Source: a virus
DNA length: 37,515 bases
Direction: 5' to 3' (one strand)
Virus record (IMG/VR): IMGVR_UViG_3300031774_000059
Location: 1-37,515 of that record
Positions 30,578-37,515 of the stretch are shown in pieces (position 1 is the stretch's first letter; every line of letters starts with the position of its first letter). The position numbers and the translations under genes are program-made. Below the pieces are notes generated by a model. That model searched no databases. It was not told where the DNA came from and saw nothing but the letters and a program-made list of their open reading frames with translations.

Positions 30578-31383
30578 TTGTATAACCTTCTAAATTCTTT
30601 ATATAAAAAATCTGCCCATAATGAATGTGATTTTTCATCAGGATGTGAACCATTAAATCCACTCCATCCACCCTTAGTATTTTTAAATGTATTTACTTTA
30701 TTATCCCACTCAAGAATACCACCTGTTTTCTTTTTCACCTCATCCATTATCCAATCTTCTTGACATTGATGGTAAATTTTATCAAGGTTATACAAATTTT
30801 CATAATTACCTTGTATGTGATGTAATACATTATTCTCCATAGAAAAATAAAAGTAGTATTTTATATTATATTTTTCTAATAATTGTTGCATTGCAAATAC
30901 TCGTAGGGCAGTTTCTTCGTTAAAATAATTATCATCAAAATAATACTTTACATATTGTTCCCAAAAGTTTTGTGATGGTGACATACCTAAAAATGGGCCG
31001 TGGTCTTTATTACCTGCGGGATCTCCACTAGCATCCATTCCATTATTATTGGAAGCAGACATATATTCTGGTTGAACAGCAAAATTTATTGATTCATACA
31101 TATTAGCAATATCATTATACCTTTCTGTTCTTACCGATTGTGACCAACCTAAAACTATAAAAGTATCTTTCAACTTATCTTTATTATTAAAAATCCAATC
31201 TTTTGTTGTCCTATAAATTCTATTATTAGAACTTCCATTTTGTGAATGGTTTATTTCTTCAACTCCCATTTTATCTGAAAGTACTTTACTCCATCGATGG
31301 GTAAATTGCCAATTACTATCATTTGGATTTTGTAATTCATCTCCCCAAACAAAGCTACAACCATTTGTATATAAATATTTCAT
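30574..31383 (-). CDS. SGNH/GDSL hydrolase-like protein
   Basis: A 269-residue protein with the block layout of SGNH hydrolases: TNGCSFVWG (6-14, putative nucleophile S10), NGSSNNRIYRT (49-59) carrying the block III Asn, LGWSQSVRTE (78-87) and HPDEKSHSLWADFL (247-260) near the C-terminus with the Asp/His pair. No signal peptide, so it acts in the cell or on virions. In a sugar cassette, a carbohydrate esterase or acetyltransferase-type role is likely. I recall similar NGCSFxxG proteins in marine phages. The gene overlaps both neighbours by 4 bases (ATGA). Confidence 0.75.
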   Translation of the reverse strand: MKYLYTNGCSFVWGDELQNPNDSNWQFTHRWSKVLSDKMGVEEINHSQNGSSNNRIYRTTKDWIFNNKDKLKDTFIVLGWSQSVRTERYNDIANMYESINFAVQPEYMSASNNNGMDASGDPAGNKDHGPFLGMSPSQNFWEQYVKYYFDDNYFNEETALRVFAMQQLLEKYNIKYYFYFSMENNVLHHIQGNYENLYNLDKIYHQCQEDWIMDEVKKKTGGILEWDNKVNTFKNTKGGWSGFNGSHPDEKSHSLWADFLYKEFRRLYK

Positions 31384-32501
31384 AACACATTCCTAATTTG
31401 TTCATCCATTGCCAACTTCATAACATTGAGTAATTCAGTATAGGAATGTTGATTTATATTACAATTTGCGTATTTTTTTAATATTTTTTTATTGTGAATA
31501 ATCTTAGGTTTAACCATTTCTAATAAATCTTGTAATTCTTGATTTGACTTGTCTTGTAGTTTTTTTAAATTATCTATAATAATTTCTGTCCGTTTTTTCA
31601 AATCATTTTCTTCATCATAACTCTCATCAAACAATTCAGGAAAAGTTTCAAATCCATATTTTTTAATCCACTTTAATAGACTTGGTGAACCCAAAACCAT
31701 AAATGGTTGATTGTACATTATTGGAAAATAAAATTTTTCTGTAAATCTTATATTAAATTTATGATATTCTGATTCTGTAACTACACTACAAAATGCATCT
31801 TTATAATAAGGAAGTATGGAATGAACTGAACTTAAATGTGATGTTTCTTGTTGATGGATACCACGGTGTGGGCCCAATCCCAAATCATCAAGATAAACTT
31901 CTTTCCATCTTGCAGAAACATGACCATCCTTTAACAAATTATTTTCTTTTAATTTATAATATAATAATTCACGATGATCTCCTTTACTACTCATAGGACA
32001 GATAAATAATTTACTTCCGTCAAATTTTACTTCTTCTGTATAATCGTTAAGTGTATTCTTATGAGTATCCAAAGATGATATTAAACAATGGTTAAAGGAA
32101 ACACTATTAAATCTCATTTTCTTATCAAGATTGATGTGGTCATAGTATTTATACATTCCATGATTTGGCCCTTGATATATTATTTTTTCCATTGGTATGT
32201 TACACCACTTAAAAAAATTGTAATAATCTTTAATGGTATCTTTATGAAACATCCACTCCACAGGTTCATATATTACAAGATAATCAAATTCAACTTCTAA
32301 TAAGGCCTGTTTTGCACTAACCCAAGATGAATGATTAGAATTATCTTTAAAACTACATTTCCAATATTCCTCTTGGTCATAACACGGCCAAGGAAATTGT
32401 ATGATTACAAATTTCTTATCATAATGTCTTTCAAAATAATTATTAATTACTTCGACTCCACCATAGTTCCATCCGTCTGGCCAAGGTTTATGTAAAATCA
32501 T
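31380..32501 (-). CDS. Putative glycosyltransferase, shared C-terminal domain (member 1)
   Basis: A 373-residue protein without membrane segments. The N-terminal half is individual (WPDGWNYGGVEVINNYFERH, EPVEWMFHKDT). The C-terminal half has the cassette's common block: DAFCSVVTESEYHKF, RFTEKFYFPIMYNQPFMVLG, YGFETFPELFDESYDEE and KPKIIHNKKI. The VTES...FTEK...P...G pattern resembles the nucleotide-sugar-binding half of GT-B glycosyltransferases such as family GT10, which is my reason for the call. Overlaps both neighbours by ATGA. The acceptor and donor are unknown. Confidence 0.7.
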   Translation of the reverse strand: MILHKPWPDGWNYGGVEVINNYFERHYDKKFVIIQFPWPCYDQEEYWKCSFKDNSNHSSWVSAKQALLEVEFDYLVIYEPVEWMFHKDTIKDYYNFFKWCNIPMEKIIYQGPNHGMYKYYDHINLDKKMRFNSVSFNHCLISSLDTHKNTLNDYTEEVKFDGSKLFICPMSSKGDHRELLYYKLKENNLLKDGHVSARWKEVYLDDLGLGPHRGIHQQETSHLSSVHSILPYYKDAFCSVVTESEYHKFNIRFTEKFYFPIMYNQPFMVLGSPSLLKWIKKYGFETFPELFDESYDEENDLKKRTEIIIDNLKKLQDKSNQELQDLLEMVKPKIIHNKKILKKYANCNINQHSYTELLNVMKLAMDEQIRNVL

Positions 32502-33967
32502 ACTTTAATTTCCTGTAACGAATTTAAAACTATCTGTTCTTTGTCAATTTTTTCCATAACTGATTGATTGTGTTTAATTGTTGGTAATAACTGTATATAA
32601 ATATCATGTAACTCATCAAATGACATATTAATTACTCTATGTACTTCTAATGTTACAAATTTAATCCTTTCTACATAATCTTCTATTTCATCATAACTCT
32701 CGTCAAACAATTCAGGAAAAGTTTTAAACCCCAGCCCCCTAAGATATTTTAAATGATAAGGTGCTGTATAAAAAATACACGGATGAAACATCAAAGATTG
32801 TATTGTTTTGTCTGTACTTTTATGAATAGTACTATGTATATTATCGTCAAGATAAGGATCGTGTTCAATAAAATCTATCGGTGGACTTTCAGTAACAATT
32901 GAAAAATAAGAGTTTTTATAATTTATATATCCTGGAGTATTTTCTACTATTGAACCACCATATGGTGCATAACCAAATTTTTGAATTGTTCTATCGTGTC
33001 GATATTCAGCATCTTTTCCAGCAAACCATTGTTGAACAATTCGTTTTTCATCTATGTTATCTATCTCATCAACTATTTTCTCATCACTCAAATCATATTT
33101 TTCCCAAACTCTTTTTATATTTTTTGGTAAAATAAAATCTTTATGTGTTATATGTGATAATTGTGCCTCATCGATATCAGCGTGTTTTGAATGTGTTGCA
33201 CCTTTGTCTAATAACAAAGGAAGTTTTGATAAAAAATCCTTGACTTCTTCTTGAGATATTGTTAAATTTAATACACCAAAAAACTCATATATAAAATCTT
33301 CAAGTTCGTCTGGTTGGTCTTTACAAGAACCACAAGATATTAAACCATATTCATCAAGTTTATGTTGAAGTAAATATGCAATTAATCCAGCTCGGTATGG
33401 ATGTAATGTACCATTGAATGTCACATACTTAAATGGCTTTCTATACTTTGTTAAATAATTAGTTTGATTTTCATCGTATGGAACTACATCATCAAACATT
33501 TTCAAATAACATTCTGAATATCTATATGGTGCCCAATCAATTGTTAAATTATTTTCAAGTGGTAACGAACAATTTCCTTTATCTTTTATTTTGAAATTAA
33601 TATTACCATCAAAAATATAAATATTATCCGTGTTAAATCCCCTTTTCTCAAATAAATCAAATAGGTAAATACGAACCGTAAGTAAAACTTGCTCAGTTCT
33701 TCTATCTAATATCAATATTAATTTATTTTGGTTTACTAAATCTTTTACTCTTTCGTAATTAGACCAATCAAAATCAATAGATTTAGTTACAAAATTCCAA
33801 GGCGGAATATTAACAAAAAATAAATTTGTATATTCATCACTTAAATCTTCATATTTCGTTATAGGATTTTCGAAAAATGGATTATTAGTTTTGTAATGTA
33901 TTTCCCAATTTACACAAGGTTCTAAACTACAATCTTTAGGTATAAATTGTCTATATGGATATTTCAT
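32498..33967 (-). CDS. Putative glycosyltransferase, shared C-terminal domain (member 2)
   Basis: A 489-residue protein. The N-terminal region includes CVNWEIHYKTNNPFFENP and LFFVNIPPWNFVTKSIDFDW. The central and C-terminal part carries the common domain: KPFKYVTFNGTLHPYRAGL, KLPLLLDKGATHSKHAD, SYFSIVTESPP, LKYLRGLGFKTFPELFDESY and LLPTIKHNQS. Where the other members read TEK it has HKSTDKT, so part of the putative donor site is changed. It is the closest in layout to the C-terminal part of the radical-SAM fusion. It overlaps the previous gene by 17 bases. Confidence 0.7.
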   Translation of the reverse strand: MKYPYRQFIPKDCSLEPCVNWEIHYKTNNPFFENPITKYEDLSDEYTNLFFVNIPPWNFVTKSIDFDWSNYERVKDLVNQNKLILILDRRTEQVLLTVRIYLFDLFEKRGFNTDNIYIFDGNINFKIKDKGNCSLPLENNLTIDWAPYRYSECYLKMFDDVVPYDENQTNYLTKYRKPFKYVTFNGTLHPYRAGLIAYLLQHKLDEYGLISCGSCKDQPDELEDFIYEFFGVLNLTISQEEVKDFLSKLPLLLDKGATHSKHADIDEAQLSHITHKDFILPKNIKRVWEKYDLSDEKIVDEIDNIDEKRIVQQWFAGKDAEYRHDRTIQKFGYAPYGGSIVENTPGYINYKNSYFSIVTESPPIDFIEHDPYLDDNIHSTIHKSTDKTIQSLMFHPCIFYTAPYHLKYLRGLGFKTFPELFDESYDEIEDYVERIKFVTLEVHRVINMSFDELHDIYIQLLPTIKHNQSVMEKIDKEQIVLNSLQEIKV

Positions 33968-35306
33968 TTAAAAAATTATTTCGTTGTTCCACCGAGTATA
34001 CTTTATAAAAGTGCTTATAATTGTGTTTCAATATATCTTTTATTGACCAATACCATTCATGTAATTCTTCTAATGATTTCTCACATAATTTATTAATCTC
34101 TTTTTCTATAGCCAGAAATCTTTGTCCTGTATCATCAATGTTATCATATGACTCATCAATAAAAGGTTCAAATGTTTTAAAACCATATTCCTTTAATTTT
34201 TTCAAACTACCAGCGTTACCTACATAAACAAACGGATGAAAATTGAGAATAGGTTTCCAAGTCTTTTCTGTAAATCCTATTGAATTACCATTTTTCTCTC
34301 GTGTTTCAAAATGTGATTCTGTACATATAGTAAAATATGTATCTAAATAATGTGGAATAATATTATTAATAACTGAATGACATACTGTAAAATCTTTTTT
34401 ATCTAAAACTAAAGGTAGTTTTTTCTTGAGATCATCGGCCCCATTTTCGTACTTACTTTCTACCTCTTTATCATTTAAAAGATATCCGTAATGTTGCGAC
34501 TTTAAATAATCTTCCTCTTTGTCAACAACATCCCAACTACTCATACCATAATCAGGAAATGATACTATACCTTTATCTAAATTATTATTGATATCTAAAG
34601 ATAAAACTACTAATGCTCTATGTTCTTTGGGAAGTCTGTTATAGCATAAAAAATATTTACTTCTTACATTATTCTCACCATCTTCCCATTTTTCTCTATT
34701 TTCTATACTTCTTGAATGTCCACCATGATATAAATTATTTTTATGTTCGTTATTAAATCTATCAACGGTATTAGTACAATAATTAGAAACTACCATTTTA
34801 ATATCATTAATATCTGATTCTTCATTCAACAATACATTAGCATCACTATATATTACATTTTTTAATGGTATTTCTTTTTTTAATAGTTTTTTTACAAACT
34901 CATCATACAATCTAAATAAAGAATCACCATGTATAGAATCTTCTTCATATCCATAATATACTAATAATTTTGCTTGATTATTACGAAGATGTTCTAAAGT
35001 TGTATTCGGAATAAAATCTAAAAATGATGTGTTGACATCCTTATTAGACCAAATATCTATACCTATCGAATGTCCAAAATTTCTCACACATACAGGATAT
35101 ACATATTTTTCATTTTTTATTTTCGATACTAATTTAATATCTACATCTTGATTTTCAAAATATTCACCAATTACAAAACCAGAATCACAAGGGAAGTAGT
35201 CAAATGATTTATACTCAATACAATTATCTATCGGTGTGAATCTTCCTTGTGTAGTTACTCTTGGTGGGCCTTCATCTGAAAATTTATCAACTCCTATTGT
35301 TAACAT
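33951..35306 (-). CDS. Putative glycosyltransferase, shared C-terminal domain (member 3)
   Basis: I choose ATG 35306 (451 residues, MLTIGVDKFSDEGPPRV) because the earlier ATG at 35369 would overlap the SDR gene by 83 bases; neither has a clear ribosome site. The common domain has SKYFLCYNRLPKEHRALV, KKLPLVLDKKDF, TYFTICTESHF, GFTEKTWKPILNFHPFVYVG, YGFKTFEPFIDESYDN and ILKHNYKHF. This copy keeps the clearest TEK motif. The N-terminal half (QGRFTPIDNCIEYKSFDYFP) is individual. Role inferred from the shared domain and the sugar context. Confidence 0.7.
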   Translation of the reverse strand: MLTIGVDKFSDEGPPRVTTQGRFTPIDNCIEYKSFDYFPCDSGFVIGEYFENQDVDIKLVSKIKNEKYVYPVCVRNFGHSIGIDIWSNKDVNTSFLDFIPNTTLEHLRNNQAKLLVYYGYEEDSIHGDSLFRLYDEFVKKLLKKEIPLKNVIYSDANVLLNEESDINDIKMVVSNYCTNTVDRFNNEHKNNLYHGGHSRSIENREKWEDGENNVRSKYFLCYNRLPKEHRALVVLSLDINNNLDKGIVSFPDYGMSSWDVVDKEEDYLKSQHYGYLLNDKEVESKYENGADDLKKKLPLVLDKKDFTVCHSVINNIIPHYLDTYFTICTESHFETREKNGNSIGFTEKTWKPILNFHPFVYVGNAGSLKKLKEYGFKTFEPFIDESYDNIDDTGQRFLAIEKEINKLCEKSLEELHEWYWSIKDILKHNYKHFYKVYSVEQRNNFLNEISI

Positions 35307-36237
35307 ACCAATCCACAGTTTTTTTAATTCCTTCTTCAAAAGACCACTTTGGTTCAAATCCAAGTTCATCTTTAATTCTTTCGGTACTTACCATTCTAAA
35401 AGGTATCGTGGTTGGTTTTGTTTCATCATATTGTACTTTTGGATTTTTATTTGTGGCCTTTAAAACTGCATCTACAATATCACCAACTGTAATTGCTGTT
35501 CCAGCCCCAACATTATATGGTCTCATAGATTCTCCCTTTTCTAAAACTAACAATCCACCATCAACTACATCTCTGACATATAAAAAATCCCTAACAACAT
35601 CTGATGTTCCCCAAACCACAAACGGATCCTCACCACTTAAAACTCTGTTAATTAGTGCAGGAACTACATGACAAGTTTTAGGATTAAAGTTGTCAAATGG
35701 CCCATACATTGCAGTTCCTCTTGCTAAGGCTATTTTTAAATTGGAAAATCCACTTACAAACTCCATTAGTTTTTCTCTATACCTTCTCATCCACCCATAA
35801 CCAAAGTAAGATTCATGTGGTTCTTCATCCCAATATTCATCTTCTGTAATTGGATATCGTTTATCTGGATAACCAGTAGAACTATTTATATCCAAATAAC
35901 CTTTAAGTTCACATTTTGCTGCGGCCTCTAAAACATTTGCAGTACTATTAATGTTATGTAACAATACTTGAACATTAGTTCTTACTTCTGATGGATTTGT
36001 TATGTAACCACCACAATGAATAACATAGTCAGCACCTTCTAATAGTTTAATACAATCTTCAAGTTTAAATAAATCTATATTTTCTATAACTTTAATTCTA
36101 TCATCTTCTATTTCCATAGGTCTAACATGAGTGTGAGTGGTAACATCGGCACCTCTTTCAAGTAGTTCAAGTATAAAGTTTGTTCCTACGAAACCACTTC
36201 CACCCGTTACAACAACTTTTTTATCTTTATAAAACAT
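35287..36237 (-). CDS. NAD(P)-dependent SDR, GDP-fucose synthase/ColC-like, Y-x3-R active site
   Basis: A 316-residue extended SDR. TGGSGFVG (11-18) binds the cofactor. Overall pattern follows GDP-L-fucose synthase: SSTGYPDKRYPITEDE (119-134), FGYGWMRRYREK (145-156), MYGPFDNFNP (177-186) and HVVPALINR (190-198), VVWGTSDVVRDFLYVRD (207-223). The catalytic pair is normally Y-x3-K, but here Y147 is followed by R151. The reading frame around it is intact. Together with the ColD-like gene before it, an epimerase/reductase step for a deoxysugar such as colitose or fucose is likely. The ATG directly follows the previous stop. Confidence 0.85.
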   Translation of the reverse strand: MFYKDKKVVVTGGSGFVGTNFILELLERGADVTTHTHVRPMEIEDDRIKVIENIDLFKLEDCIKLLEGADYVIHCGGYITNPSEVRTNVQVLLHNINSTANVLEAAAKCELKGYLDINSSTGYPDKRYPITEDEYWDEEPHESYFGYGWMRRYREKLMEFVSGFSNLKIALARGTAMYGPFDNFNPKTCHVVPALINRVLSGEDPFVVWGTSDVVRDFLYVRDVVDGGLLVLEKGESMRPYNVGAGTAITVGDIVDAVLKATNKNPKVQYDETKPTTIPFRMVSTERIKDELGFEPKWSFEEGIKKTVDWYVNNRS

Positions 36238-37422
36238 TTATGACTCCTCATTTAATTTAGTACATAATTCTATTATTTGATTTTCTTTTAATTCAGGATG
36301 ATTCCCAACATACAATCCAAACTGATGTATGTAATCAGAATTTGGTAAATCACCAGCATAGTAATCATATTTTTCTAAATATGGTTGTTTAGCCTGATTA
36401 CCACCACCAGCAGTTCCTACTCTGTATTCTACTTGGTTATCTTCTAATATATCACATACTCTAATAAATCTGTCTTTATCATTGTTTAAAACTATTAATG
36501 GTAGTGCAAAATTACTATTTCCATCTGTTTGATAATCAGTTTTGAACACAGACGAATCTAATTTACCTAACCAAAGATATAAATTATCTACTCGTTTATC
36601 TATATTATAATCTAATCTTTTTATTTGAGATAAACCAAGTATTGCATTTAATTCTTGATTTCTCATATTATAACCTGGTACTGCAAAAGTAAAAAGTGGG
36701 TTTAAATCAGGATGTGATATTTCGTATTTTTTTTGTAATTTTCTTCCCAATTCATCATTTTGTAAATAATCCAATCGAGTCATTCCGTGTGAACGAAACA
36801 TTTTTGCATATTGATATATTTCATCATCATTTGTACAAACCATACCACCTTCAATTGTTGTCATGTGGTGTCCAAAATAAAATGAAAAATTAGACACATC
36901 ACCAAAAGTTCCTATTTTATTACCTTCGTATGTTGCACCATGAGATTCACAACAATCCTCAATTAAGAATAAATCATTGTCCTTACAATATTTTACCAAC
37001 TCGTGTGTTATTGCGTTGAAACCCAAACAATGAACAAGTGTAACTCCAATTGTATTTTTATTTACCAAAGATTTTATCTTTTCTAAATCAGTAGAAAAGG
37101 TTTCCAAAGAAACATCTACAAAAACTGGCTTTAATCCAAGATTCACGATAGGTGATACATCACTCACCCAACCTAAAGTTGGAACTATAACTTCACCAAC
37201 TCCCCTCATTTCTTTCATAATAGAAACCATTATGTAATTTGCTGAGGCTCCTGAATTTACAAAAACACTATGTTTCACATCTAACCATTCCGACCAAACA
37301 TTTTCAAACTCTTTTACTTTACTTCCTTGAGTAAATCTTGCATTATCGATACTGATGTAATCAATAAGTTGTTGTTTATCTTCTTGAGTTATACTATCGT
37401 TTATAAGTTGCCATTTAAACAT
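36238..37422 (-). CDS. DegT-family PLP enzyme with active-site His, ColD/RfbH-type 3-dehydratase
   Basis: A 394-residue protein of the sugar aminotransferase (DegT/DnrJ/EryC1/StrS) family. PLP-binding features are SGASANYIMV (57-66), IEDCCESHGATY with D156, and FYFGHHMTTIEGGMV (181-195). At the position of the catalytic lysine there is H185. This Lys-to-His change is the hallmark of the dehydratase branch (ColD, GDP-4-keto-6-deoxymannose 3-dehydratase; RfbH/E1), which removes O3 instead of transaminating. Length fits ColD (388). The following SDR resembles the next enzyme of the colitose pathway. ATG overlaps the previous stop as TAATG. Confidence 0.85.
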   Translation of the reverse strand: MFKWQLINDSITQEDKQQLIDYISIDNARFTQGSKVKEFENVWSEWLDVKHSVFVNSGASANYIMVSIMKEMRGVGEVIVPTLGWVSDVSPIVNLGLKPVFVDVSLETFSTDLEKIKSLVNKNTIGVTLVHCLGFNAITHELVKYCKDNDLFLIEDCCESHGATYEGNKIGTFGDVSNFSFYFGHHMTTIEGGMVCTNDDEIYQYAKMFRSHGMTRLDYLQNDELGRKLQKKYEISHPDLNPLFTFAVPGYNMRNQELNAILGLSQIKRLDYNIDKRVDNLYLWLGKLDSSVFKTDYQTDGNSNFALPLIVLNNDKDRFIRVCDILEDNQVEYRVGTAGGGNQAKQPYLEKYDYYAGDLPNSDYIHQFGLYVGNHPELKENQIIELCTKLNEES

Positions 37423-37515
37423 TAATCATTACCCCATTCTTCATCATTCGTATTGGATGGATAAAATCTTCCATTTTGATATTTGATTGGTTCAATATAC
37501 ATATTTGAACTGAAC
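37422..37515 (-). CDS. C-terminus of an unidentified gene, cut by the window edge
   Basis: An open minus-strand frame from the right edge ends at TAA 37424-37422, overlapping the next ATG as TAATG. The visible 30 residues end YPSNTNDEEWGND and include MYIEPIKYQNGRF. The tight junction shows it is the upstream member of the sugar operon. Too short to assign. Confidence 0.6.
   Translation of the reverse strand, partial: FSSNMYIEPIKYQNGRFYPSNTNDEEWGND

Noticed and set aside
31366-31382. Another TATAAATA-like string
   Set aside because: It is made by the first codons of the SGNH-like gene (Met-Lys-Tyr-Leu-Tyr) and lies inside an ATGA-coupled operon.
36238-37422. Ordinary sugar aminotransferase
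   Set aside because: The PLP lysine position is His (FGHHMTT), which points to the ColD/RfbH dehydratase branch instead.
1-37515. tRNA genes, CRISPR arrays, IS elements, integrase or attachment sites
   Set aside because: None recognised by eye. Gaps between genes are all under about 160 bases, leaving little room; a tRNA scan would be decisive.

Overview
This window looks like part of a low-GC genome of a marine T4-like myovirus (tailed phage). Every gene I can support lies on the minus strand, so transcription runs from right to left. Genes are packed with almost no gaps. Many junctions are TAATG, TAGTG or ATGA stop/start overlaps, and most starts have an AGGAG or GGAG ribosome-binding site. 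The assignment rests on a recognisable T4-type head module: large terminase (gp17), portal (gp20), prohead protease (gp21), acidic scaffold (gp22-like) and major capsid protein (gp23). The host cannot be named from the sequence; an AT-rich, marine, Shine-Dalgarno-using bacterium is the safest inference.

Layout in transcription order, right to left. (1) 37515-26376 is an 11-kb sugar cassette: the tail of an unknown gene, a ColD/RfbH-type PLP dehydratase, a GDP-fucose-synthase-like SDR, three proteins sharing a putative glycosyltransferase C-terminal domain, an SGNH-hydrolase-like protein, a radical-SAM protein fused to the same C-terminal domain, and a nucleotide-sugar dehydrogenase. (2) 26309-16595 is an accessory block: P-loop kinase, 7Fe-type ferredoxin, a possible ADP-ribosyltransferase-like protein, a CCA-adding enzyme with an HD domain, an NMN-adenylyltransferase-like protein fused to part of an RNA ligase, a zinc-ribbon protein and several small proteins. 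(3) 16591-1 is the packaging and head module. Small putative core or internal proteins lie between the portal and the capsid gene, along with a ribosomal protein bS21 gene, and a structural gene runs off the left edge.

The most striking signal is a short amphipathic N-terminus of the form M-[IA]-K-L-x-x-[LI]-[LI]-x-E, found on about 14 otherwise unrelated proteins. It resembles the T4 capsid-targeting sequence that the gp21 protease cleaves after (L/I)-x-E. The tag is on the kinase, the CCA enzyme, the ART-like protein and many small proteins. I infer that the phage packages a set of internal proteins, including an RNA-repair/NAD toolkit, into the capsid for delivery at infection.

A second striking signal is an RNA ligase that appears split and shuffled. 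Motif I (KLDG), with the catalytic lysine, is at the C-terminus of one protein (18176-18925). The remaining ligase motifs are fused behind the NMNAT-like domain of another protein (20636-22366), 2.5 kb upstream in transcription. The break falls on codons that also form the Shine-Dalgarno sequence of the next gene.

A recurring AT-rich motif (minus-strand TATATTTATA) sits upstream of at least six gene groups and may be the late promoter. No tRNA, CRISPR array, IS element or integrase was recognised. No gap between genes exceeds about 160 bases.
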